Shown here: piece by piece, positions 7,462 to 12,633 of the stretch
Position numbering within the stretch: position 1 is the stretch's first letter
Layout of the letters: each line of letters starts with the position of its first letter
Source: an uncultured Clostridia bacterium
Lineage (GTDB): Bacteria; Bacillota; Clostridia; Oscillospirales; Oscillospiraceae
Reading direction: 5' to 3'
Assembly: GCA_937894515.1 (NCBI GenBank)
Contig: CALCRH010000173.1
Location: 1 to 32,288 of the forward strand
Length of the DNA: 32,288 nucleotides
Notes under the pieces: model-generated
The model's database searches: none
Seen by the model: the letters and a program-made list of their open reading frames with translations, nothing else
Told to the model about the DNA's origin: nothing
Translations under genes and position numbers: made by a program

Positions 7462-7785
7462 ATGAAGAAATCGAACTACAGCTTAGGAAACAAGATACCA
7501 AACGCCATGCGGCGGGAAGTGTATCGGAGAGACGGCTACATGTGTGCCTTGTGTGGCGACCCGCGAAAACTGGAAATCCATCACTACCGCCATAGGTCGA
7601 TGGGCGGTGTGACACACCCCATGAACCTGATTACCCTCTGCCCTTACTGCCATGCGGTGATACATCATCAAACGGCACCCATTGCAGACTTCATGGACGC
7701 GGAAGAACTGGACCAAGCATGCGCTGAATATCTGGGGGATTATTACCAAGGACAAGGCATGGATTGGTATGTGTGGGACGGTTGA
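7462..7785 (+). CDS. HNH endonuclease-like protein
   Basis: The protein has 107 residues. It has the HNH layout: CALCG, then LEIHHYRHRSMGG, then NLITLCPYCHAVIH. The two CxxC pairs would bind a structural zinc, and the His-His, Asn and final His form the metal-dependent nuclease core. Its start at 7462 follows AAAGGAAG; in-frame starts upstream run through the previous gene and its hairpins. The short C-terminal part is acidic (DAEELDQACAEYLGDYY). Such small HNH proteins are common on phages and conjugative elements. A terminator overlaps its stop codon. A homing or nicking role for the element is possible but unproven. Confidence 0.8.
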   Translation: MKKSNYSLGNKIPNAMRREVYRRDGYMCALCGDPRKLEIHHYRHRSMGGVTHPMNLITLCPYCHAVIHHQTAPIADFMDAEELDQACAEYLGDYYQGQGMDWYVWDG

Positions 7786-7803
7786 AAAGCCGTCCCTTTT
7801 TTT
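7775..7803 (+). terminator. intrinsic terminator of the HNH gene
   Basis: GGGACGG (7775-7781) pairs with CCGTCCC (7790-7796), followed by seven T. The stem overlaps the last codons and the stop of the HNH gene. Confidence 0.8.
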
Positions 7804-8172
7804 GCCGAACTTTTCCGATGTTTTCCGAAGTTTTCACAAAAAGGAAAGAAATGGAAAAAATTCTCCCGCGCAGAGCCGCCCCACGAACAGCGAACGAACG
7901 CCGCTGACGCTTCGCGACAGCGGCTTAGGTGGAAGCAATCAGGAGAGTTCTAACGAAAGGTGGTACAGGGCTGACGCTACGCGACAGCCCACGAAAGGAA
8001 AGAACGAAAAAGGTATCTCACTTCGCAAAACCTTTCCTTGTCGGCGGGTGCCGAAAACCCGCCGGAAATGAAACGAATGTTCTACCAAAAGGAAATCTCC
8101 GGCGGTTTCCGGCAACCTCGCCGTCTGCGGAAAAGGCATTGCTGTTCGAGAACGGTACAAGGCTCATTTTAA

Positions 8173-8250
8173 GATTGAACAAAATAAGCATTATTGTTCA
8201 ATCCTTTGCGGGGGACAGGATTTAACAAAATGAAAATATTTTGTTCAATC
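8173..8250. repeat. inverted/direct repeat set around TTGTTCAATC
   Basis: GATTGAACAAAAT (8173-8185) pairs perfectly over 13 bp with ATTTTGTTCAATC (8238-8250). It also pairs over 10 bp with TTGTTCAATC at 8194-8203. The two right-hand copies are direct repeats. Alternative pairings are therefore possible. Confidence 0.7.
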
Positions 8251-8382
8251 TTCGCGTCTTAGGTTGGTGGTGGTTTGGTAGGTAATACTCGCGTGCATAG
8301 GTGCCGCCGTCCGGCAAGATGAAAATGCTACGCAATTTCCTTGCCGACCGGCGGGGTCGCGGTCTTGAGACCGCTCCAAGGT

Positions 8383-8405
8383 GTGGCGGGAAACCCGCCA
8401 CTTTT
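8383..8405 (+). terminator. terminator-like hairpin inside the element
   Basis: GTGGCGGG pairs with CCCGCCAC around a 3-base loop and is followed by TTTT. It lies near the element's right end and could shield dinB from element transcription, or the reverse. Confidence 0.55.
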
Positions 8406-8419
8406 AAGCCGGCATGGTC

Positions 8420-8490
8420 GTGTCATGTTTCCCTCGGGCTTGCTATCGGGCTTTCAGCCCTCAACGCTTCGCCCTCGGGAAACAAGACAC
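8420..8490. other. large hairpin at the element's right end
   Basis: GTGTC/GACAC and TGTTTCCC/GGGAAACA pair around a single A-A mismatch, with a further GGGC/GCCC inside. On the minus strand the new 3' end of dinB is read through this stem, and its stop codon lies at the outer edge. Confidence 0.65.
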
Positions 8491-9682
8491 TCCCGCCGGA
8501 ACGTCCATAGAAAATGGAGCTGTTGCCGTATTTACTGCGGATAGCGTCCATAGCGGATTCCAGCTTTTCCTGCTTTTCGTTTTTGATCTGTGACGTGCCG
8601 TTTAACAGATCCATCTGCTCGTAAGATGTGGCGGAATCGGTGAGATACAGCGCCGTTACCGTCAAGGCACGGATCGGTTCCGGTGCGTGCCATGCACTCT
8701 CCGTCAGCTCCAGTACACCCCGGTAAATATCGTGCATCAGATGGGTGGGTGCGGCAAGCTGCTTTTGCCGGGAAAACTGTTTGAAATCGGCGTAACGGAT
8801 GGTAACGGAGACGCCGTTGCAGTAAAGTCCGTACTTCCGCAGCCGCATGGCAACGCTGTCACTCAGTACACCCAGCCCGGTACGAACTTCCTCCCATCGG
8901 GTCAGGTTTTGGGGAAATGTGGTGCCGTTGCCAACGGATTTTACCTGTTCCTGTTCATGCTGGGGCCGAACGGGACTGTGATCCAAACCGTTGGCGTAGT
9001 CATAGAGCTGTCCGCCCATTTTTCCCATCAGCGTCTCCAGCATTTCCCGTTTGCACCCGGCAAGCTGTCCGATGGTCTGGATACCATACTGGGCCAGGAT
9101 CTTCTGGGCACTTCGTCCTACAAAGAGCAGATCTCCCGCCGGCAGAGGCCATACGATCTCCTGCCAGTTTTCCCGGGGAATGACCGTGGTGGCGTCTGGC
9201 TTTTTATAGTCGCTGCCCAGTTTGGCGAAAATCTTATTAAAGCTGACCCCAACGGAAAGGGTCAGGCCGAATTCCCGGTGGATCCGGTTGCGGATCGCAT
9301 CGGCGATGGCCTTGGGATCGTTGCCGAACAAGTGCATACTGCCGGTAATATCCAGCCAGCTCTCGTCAATGCCGAAGGGTTCTACCAGATCGGTGTACTG
9401 CCCGTAGACGGCGTTTATTTTTTTGCTGTACTCCCGATAGAGACTGTGGTGGGGCGGCAGAAGGATCAGTCCCGGCGCTTTCTGTTTGGCCTGCCAGATC
9501 GTCTCGGCGGTTTTCACACCCAACTTTTTTGCCGGCTCATTTTTGGCGAGAATGATACCGTGGCGGGAATCGGGATCGCCGCAGACCGCCACCGGCAAGT
9601 CCTGTATTTCAGGGTGGGACAACAGCTCCACCGAGGCATAAAAGCAGTTCAGGTCGCAGTGCAGGATCACCCGGTCAGCCAT
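8423..9682 (-). CDS. dinB: Y-family DNA polymerase IV-like, with an element-encoded C-terminus
   Basis: The protein has 419 residues. The palm begins HCDLNCFYASVE, with the catalytic acidic pair in GIDESWLDITGS. SVGVSFNKIFAKLGSDYKKP and the helix-hairpin-helix region (IQTIGQLAG) follow, and then the little-finger domain. A strong AAGGAGGTGG precedes the ATG. Such polymerases copy past damaged bases with low fidelity. The C-terminus is abnormal: after SSIF at 8509 the frame enters an inserted element and adds about 25 foreign residues (YGRSGGSVLFPEG...). The native ending (LGNGGKFSGWDD) is stranded at 6909-6945. Activity is probably kept because the catalytic core is intact, but any tail-dependent contacts, such as with the sliding clamp, would be lost. 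Confidence 0.9.
   Translation of the reverse strand: MADRVILHCDLNCFYASVELLSHPEIQDLPVAVCGDPDSRHGIILAKNEPAKKLGVKTAETIWQAKQKAPGLILLPPHHSLYREYSKKINAVYGQYTDLVEPFGIDESWLDITGSMHLFGNDPKAIADAIRNRIHREFGLTLSVGVSFNKIFAKLGSDYKKPDATTVIPRENWQEIVWPLPAGDLLFVGRSAQKILAQYGIQTIGQLAGCKREMLETLMGKMGGQLYDYANGLDHSPVRPQHEQEQVKSVGNGTTFPQNLTRWEEVRTGLGVLSDSVAMRLRKYGLYCNGVSVTIRYADFKQFSRQKQLAAPTHLMHDIYRGVLELTESAWHAPEPIRALTVTALYLTDSATSYEQMDLLNGTSQIKNEKQEKLESAMDAIRSKYGNSSIFYGRSGGSVLFPEGEALRAESPIASPRET
8509..8554. repeat. 46-bp direct repeat, right copy (att-like)
   Basis: This is identical to 6947-6992 and lies inside the coding sequence of the main dinB gene. The sequence continues to the right as uninterrupted dinB, so this is the junction of the element with the gene body. 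Confidence 0.9.
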
Positions 9683-9704
9683 GGTTCCACCTCCTTTTTT
9701 CTGG

Positions 9705-9733
9705 ATTATAACATAGTTTCTTTCAGATGAAAA
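9705..9733 (-). promoter_or_regulatory. promoter of dinB
   Basis: On the minus strand TTTTCA and TATAAT are 17 bases apart, just upstream of the strong ribosome site. The -35 box touches the ribU terminator. Confidence 0.6.
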
Positions 9734-9758
9734 GCCGCCTTTCCCGGAGAAAGGCGGC
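9734..9758 (-). terminator. intrinsic terminator of ribU
   Basis: GCCGCCTTTC and GAAAGGCGGC form a perfect 10-bp stem with a 5-base loop. On the minus strand it is followed by CTTTTC. It lies 8 bases past the ribU stop. Confidence 0.7.
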
Positions 9759-9766
9759 GGAAAGCT

Positions 9767-10372
9767 TTATTTGTGCAGCAGAGGGGAGAGCGGCTTGTAG
9801 ATCAGGAAGCAGATCACCACATCTAATGCTCCTTTGAACAGGGTAAAAGGTACATTGAAAACCAACAGGCAGTTGAACAGAGCGTTCTGGGTGGGGATCT
9901 GGGCGATACTGCCCAGAATTTCCTGATAGGCCCCAATCATATCTTCCAAGGGCATATGAAAGATTGTCACATAGGCGGGATAGACCAGAAAATAGTTGAT
10001 GGGCAGGCAGATGACTGCCATGGCGACTGCACCTACGATGGAGCCGATGAGCGCATTTTTGCGGCTTTTGCGGCGCTTATAGAACAAGCCGGCGGCCAAA
10101 GCAAAGACGGCACCCAGCAGGAAGTTGGACAGTTCCCCCACGCCGGCGGAGTAGCCGAAAGGCAGATGGATGATATTTTTTACCAATTCGATCGCCATCC
10201 CGTAGATCGGCCCCAGGGAGAAGGTGCCCAACAGGGCCGGCAGGTCGGAGATGTCCAGCTTGACAAAGGAAGGCATCAGGGGGATAGAGATTTCAATAAA
10301 TTGCAGAATAAAGGCGATTGCTGTCAGCATGGCGGCTACGGCCAAATGGTGTGTTTTGCGCTGATTTGTCAT
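9767..10372 (-). CDS. ribU: riboflavin ECF transporter substrate-binding subunit RibU
   Basis: This 201-residue membrane protein has about six helices. It has the S-component N-terminus (LAVAAMLTAIAFILQF) followed by IPLMPSFVKLDISDLPALLG, a pattern typical of RibU. It captures riboflavin and works with a shared EcfA/EcfA'/EcfT module, which is not encoded here. The FMN riboswitch upstream at 10463-10571 independently supports the substrate. The start at 10372 follows AAGAGG. An in-frame start at 10426 would run through the riboswitch expression hairpin and is rejected. It is a single-gene transcript with its own promoter and terminator, and should be repressed when FMN is plentiful. Confidence 0.93.
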   Translation of the reverse strand: MTNQRKTHHLAVAAMLTAIAFILQFIEISIPLMPSFVKLDISDLPALLGTFSLGPIYGMAIELVKNIIHLPFGYSAGVGELSNFLLGAVFALAAGLFYKRRKSRKNALIGSIVGAVAMAVICLPINYFLVYPAYVTIFHMPLEDMIGAYQEILGSIAQIPTQNALFNCLLVFNVPFTLFKGALDVVICFLIYKPLSPLLHK

Positions 10373-10398
10373 AAAAAATACCTCTTTTTGTGAAAATA

Positions 10399-10423
10399 CA
10401 CCTTGGAATTGTCTTCCAAGGTG
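10399..10423 (-). promoter_or_regulatory. expression-platform hairpin of the FMN riboswitch
   Basis: CACCTTGGAA and TTCCAAGGTG form a 10-bp stem with a 5-base loop. Only ATTTTC follows on the minus strand, so it is a weak terminator. Flanking TCTTTTTG and CAAAAAGA could extend the stem and cover the ribosome site, which would suggest control of translation. Confidence 0.55.
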
Positions 10424-10462
10424 CACGCATCAAAAAGAAGCATTTGCAAAATGCCGTACACG

Positions 10463-10571
10463 CCTTCTCTCATCCAGACTGTAACTGTCGGTATCGGAAT
10501 TGCACCGATTCCTGCGGAAAACCGCTCGCGGACTGTACCGCCGGTGGGGACTTGCACCCCGCCCCGAAGAC
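10463..10571 (-). promoter_or_regulatory. FMN riboswitch (RFN element)
   Basis: On the minus strand the conserved RFN blocks appear in order: GGGGCGGGGTGCAAGTCCCC, ACCGGCGGTA, CCGCGAGC, ATCGGTGCAATTCCGAT, CCGACAGTTA and AGTCTGGATGAGAGAAGG. It precedes ribU and should lower its expression when FMN binds. Confidence 0.95.
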
Positions 10572-10595
10572 AAATGATCCAGTTGTGTTACCCCT

Positions 10596-10624
10596 ATAAT
10601 ACACGATATTTCGTCAGATTGCAA
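10596..10624 (-). promoter_or_regulatory. promoter of the ribU transcript
   Basis: On the minus strand TTGCAA and TATTAT are 17 bases apart, starting transcription just upstream of the FMN aptamer. It is divergent from the promoter at 10641. Confidence 0.65.
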
Positions 10625-10640
10625 GCGAGAGTTTTTCTTC

Positions 10641-10669
10641 TTTACAAAATAGAAATTTTGTTCTATAAT
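10641..10669 (+). promoter_or_regulatory. promoter of the SLOG-family gene
   Basis: TTTACA and TATAAT are 17 bases apart, ending 26 bases before the ATG at 10696. A ribosome site (GAGGTGA) lies between. Confidence 0.8.
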
Positions 10670-10695
10670 AGCGGCAGGAAATGAGGTGAAAACCT

Positions 10696-11223
10696 ATGCC
10701 GGCCAGACAGGAAAGCTGCTGCTTTACCGGGCACAGAAAAGAGAAATTACCCTGGGGGGATAACGAATATGACGTGCGCTGTACGGCGCTGAAAGAGCGG
10801 ATCCACGAAGCCGTGGAAACGGCTTATACCAACGGGTTCCGGCATTTTATCTGCGGCATGGCCCGGGGCTGTGACACCTACTTCTGCGAGGAGGTGATGG
10901 CCCTGCGGGCAAGGTGTCAGGACGTGACGATAGAGGCGGCAATACCGTGCCAGGAGCAGGCAGATAGATGGGGCGAAGAGGACCAGGAACGGTACTGCGA
11001 TCTGGTGGAGCGATGTGACTATGAAACCGTGGTACAAACCCGATATTCGCCGGGCTGTATGCAGCGCAGAAACCGCTATATGGTGGACCATTCCACCCTT
11101 TTGATCGCCGTACATGACGGACAGAGCGGGGGTACGCGGAACACCATCGAATACGCATTTTCGAGACAGATTGACGTGGTGATTTTGCCGGTTACCATTG
11201 AAAAAACAGACGAGATGTGGTAA
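10696..11223 (+). CDS. SLOG-family protein, DUF1273/YpsA-like
   Basis: The protein has 175 residues. It starts with CCFTGHR, the hallmark of the DUF1273/YpsA branch of the SLOG (Rossmann-like) superfamily. A glycine-rich nucleotide-binding-type loop follows (FICGMARGCDTYFCEEVM), and GGTRNTIEYAF lies near the end. SLOG proteins bind nucleotides or nucleotide derivatives. YpsA affects cell division in some Bacillota, but no function can be assigned here. It has its own promoter at 10641. A 15-bp inverted repeat without a U-tract follows at 11243, and the TSCPD gene starts 99 bases later, so the two genes may share a transcript. Confidence 0.85.
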   Translation: MPARQESCCFTGHRKEKLPWGDNEYDVRCTALKERIHEAVETAYTNGFRHFICGMARGCDTYFCEEVMALRARCQDVTIEAAIPCQEQADRWGEEDQERYCDLVERCDYETVVQTRYSPGCMQRRNRYMVDHSTLLIAVHDGQSGGTRNTIEYAFSRQIDVVILPVTIEKTDEMW

Positions 11224-11242
11224 GATCAAGCGCGGAAATTCC

Positions 11243-11278
11243 GGCAAGAATTTTTCCCAAACAGGAAAAATTCTTGCC
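11243..11278. other. perfect 15-bp inverted repeat between two genes
   Basis: GGCAAGAATTTTTCC (11243-11257) and its complement (11264-11278) enclose a 6-base loop. No U-tract follows on either strand. It may be an RNA-processing or stability element, or an AT-rich terminator variant. Confidence 0.55.
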
Positions 11279-11322
11279 AAAACGGAAAAAATAACGGAAA
11301 ATTCAGAAATGAGGAAAAACAC

Positions 11323-11571
11323 ATGACGTACACCTATATTCCGAGAGGAACCTGCTCCCGTAAAATGACGGTGGAAGTAGAAAACGATATCATCAAAGAT
11401 GTGAAGATCGAGGGCGGCTGCAGCGGCAATTTGCAGGGCATCAGCAGTCTGGTGCGGGGCATGAAGGTACAGGATGCCATTGACAAGATGAAGGGCATTC
11501 GGTGCGGCTTTAAGAACACATCGTGTCCGGATCAGTTGGCCATTGCCTTGGAGCAGACGAGAGAACAGTAA
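11323..11571 (+). CDS. TSCPD-domain protein (TIGR03905 type)
   Basis: This small protein has 82 residues. The core reads YIPRGTCSRKMTVEVE, then IKIEGGCSGN-like (VKIEGGCSGNLQGI), and ends with CGFKNTSCPDQLA, giving the TSCPD signature and four conserved cysteines. The same module closes the C-terminus of B12-dependent ribonucleotide reductases, where the cysteines may bind metal. The free-standing version is common in Clostridia and its role is unknown. A ribosome site (GAGGA) precedes the ATG. A terminator overlaps the stop codon, and a 203-bp repeat element has been placed immediately after it. Confidence 0.88.
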   Translation: MTYTYIPRGTCSRKMTVEVENDIIKDVKIEGGCSGNLQGISSLVRGMKVQDAIDKMKGIRCGFKNTSCPDQLAIALEQTREQ

Positions 11572-11600
11572 AAAAAGACACCCGGGAGGGTGTCTTTTTT
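11570..11600 (+). terminator. terminator of the TSCPD gene, left copy of a 31-bp duplication
   Basis: A GACACCC/GGGTGTC stem is extended by A and T tracts. The 31 bases are identical to 11804-11834, and a 203-bp element lies exactly between the two copies. Confidence 0.85.
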
Positions 11601-11803
11601 CAGCTTGTCAAAAAAGCCAGAGGCTTTTTTGACAAGCTGAAAAAGCACAGCATTTTGCATTCTGCAAAATGCGAAAAACGGCTGATTTCAGCCGTTTTTT
11701 GTGCTACTATTTCATTCGAGGCGGGCTTTTGCCCCCTCGAGCTCCCCCGCTACTCTATCATTCGTAAGCTTTCGCTTTTTGCTTCAAGTTTTTTGACAGT
11801 CTG
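11601..11803. mobile_element. 203-bp palindrome-rich MITE-like element, copy 1
   Basis: This matches 17462-17664 at 199 of 203 positions. Its ends are imperfect inverted repeats (CAGCTTGTCAAAAAA against CAGACTGTCAAAAAA, 13 of 15). It contains an 18-bp perfect hairpin (11601-11639), GCATTTTGCA/TGCAAAATGC, AAAAACGGCTGA/TCAGCCGTTTTT and an outer AGCACA/TGTGCT stem. It encodes no convincing protein. Each copy is flanked by a duplicate of its own locus's terminator, as a target duplication would be. Confidence 0.75.
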
Positions 11804-11834
11804 AAAAAAAGACACCCGGGAGGGTGTCTTTTTT
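11804..11834. repeat. right copy of the 31-bp terminator duplication
   Basis: This is identical to 11570-11600. It abuts the CTG end of the 203-bp element and is also a working terminator shape on both strands. It could now serve the convergent RluA gene. Confidence 0.8.
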
Positions 11835-11965
11835 AGTGAAAAGTGAAAAACGAAAAGTGAAAAGTTGCAGTGTCCGCGAAATGGATTTCGCGGACGGTTG
11901 AAAAGGTGGGACGATGTGGGCATCGTCCCCTACGGAGGACGCGGAAACGCGGGCGGACAGAGTCG
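11835..11965. repeat. composite REP-like repeat, copy 1
   Basis: A GTGAAAAGTGAAAA-type tract is followed by GTCCGCGAAAT/ATTTCGCGGAC (11872-11895) and GGGACGATG/CATCGTCCC (11908-11929). CCCTACGG and a CGCG-rich end follow. The same series recurs at 17700-17880 and in part at 23610-23722. Between 11572 and 11976 I see only repeats, no gene. Confidence 0.75.
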
Positions 11966-11976
11966 CCGCTACGAAT

Positions 11977-12630
11977 TTAATGGGAAAAGGGGAACAAGTT
12001 CCACGGATAATCTGCCGGCGGGGGACAGGTGACATCCACCGGCTTGCCGGTAACCGGGTGGGAAAAGGCCAGATGATATGACCACAGAGCGGTAGAACAG
12101 TCTGCCTTACTGCCGTAGCGGATATCGCCCAGCAGGGGCAGCTTGCGGTGGGAGAATTGAACACGGATCTGATGGGTCCTGCCGGTATGGAGCTTGACCC
12201 GCACCAGAGAGAAGTCCTCGGTGCGATCCAATTCCTGATAATCCAGCGTGGCTTCCCGCACCCCTTTACGCATCCGATCCACCACGAAACTCTTGTTGGT
12301 GCGGCTGTCCCGGAACAGGAGATCGGTCAGGGTATCGGCGGCCTTTTCCGGGTGACCCCGGAGGACGGCCAGATACTCCTTGGTGATCTGATGCTCGCTT
12401 ATTAACGCGGTGAGTTTTCCGGTGATCTCTTTCCGGCGGGAGAAGAGCATGACACCGCCCACGACCTTATCCAGACGGTGCACCGTGGCGATATAGTCAG
12501 ACTGACCAAGCGCCCGGTAATGCTCTCGCAGGAGCTGAGGCATACAAGGGGCGTCCGGGGTGTCTTCGCTGAGTACGCCCACCGGCTTGACGGCAAGGAC
12601 CAGATGCTTATCTTCGTACAGAATCTCCAT
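11977..12630 (-). CDS. RluA-family pseudouridine synthase
   Basis: The protein has 217 residues. The catalytic motif HRLDK, with its essential Asp, is clear (YIATVHRLDKVVGGV). ITKEYLAVLRG, VKLHTGRTHQIRVQFSH and LLGDIRYG follow, as usual for RluA-type enzymes. It isomerises uridine to pseudouridine in rRNA or tRNA; the exact site cannot be told. No N-terminal S4 domain is present, so it is the short form. It starts 3 bases after the stop of the DacF-like gene, with AGAAGG as its ribosome site, so the two are cotranscribed. Downstream lie only repeats. Confidence 0.92.
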   Translation of the reverse strand: MEILYEDKHLVLAVKPVGVLSEDTPDAPCMPQLLREHYRALGQSDYIATVHRLDKVVGGVMLFSRRKEITGKLTALISEHQITKEYLAVLRGHPEKAADTLTDLLFRDSRTNKSFVVDRMRKGVREATLDYQELDRTEDFSLVRVKLHTGRTHQIRVQFSHRKLPLLGDIRYGSKADCSTALWSYHLAFSHPVTGKPVDVTCPPPADYPWNLFPFSH

Positions 12631-12633
12631 AGG

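Larger units (their letters stand above)
6993..8508. mobile_element. mini integrative element inserted in the dinB 3' end
   Basis: The unit between the 46-bp direct repeats is 1516 bp long, or 1562 bp counting one repeat copy. It interrupts dinB: the gene body and start are to the right, and the native last 12 codons plus terminator are to the left. It carries two small plus-strand genes, one of unknown function and one HNH nuclease-like, followed by about 700 bases of hairpin-rich non-coding DNA. I see no integrase, transposase or relaxase. It could be a non-autonomous element mobilised in trans by a tyrosine recombinase, or the deleted remnant of a larger integrative conjugative element. 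Hairpins near its left end include TTGCCGTC/GACGGCAA (7008-7029) and an inverted pair at 7049-7060/7080-7091. Confidence 0.75.
7804..8508. other. gene-free, hairpin-dense right half of the element
   Basis: I see no convincing gene in these 705 bases. They hold a series of stems. Two related hairpins share the loop region ACGCTwCGCGA with different but paired stems (7900-7924 and 7968-7990). Others are CGGCGGGT/ACCCGCCG (8042-8064), a long imperfect stem (8304-8354), GCGGTCT/AGACCGC (8359-8374), a terminator-like stem (8383-8405) and a large stem (8420-8490). An inverted and direct repeat set lies at 8173-8250. The density suggests structured RNA, a transfer or replication origin, or recombinase arm sites. 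Confidence 0.6.

Noticed and set aside
7775..8508. CRISPR array in the hairpin-rich arm
   Set aside because: The repeats are few, unequal in length and differ in sequence; there is no regular spacing.
6947..8554. Group I or II intron in dinB carrying an HNH maturase or homing gene
   Set aside because: The 46-bp exon duplication is not expected of an intron. No domain V-like or reverse transcriptase sequence was seen, and the left fragment is separated from the gene by a terminator.
8687..9730. 347-codon plus-strand open frame opposite dinB
   Set aside because: The minus-strand dinB has all polymerase motifs; this frame is its complement shadow.
11523..11804. Small frames inside the 203-bp elements (also 17516-17710) sharing the peptide ATISFEAGFCPLELPRYS
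   Set aside because: The shared peptide simply reflects the shared DNA repeat. The frames run through terminators and hairpins and lack ribosome sites.
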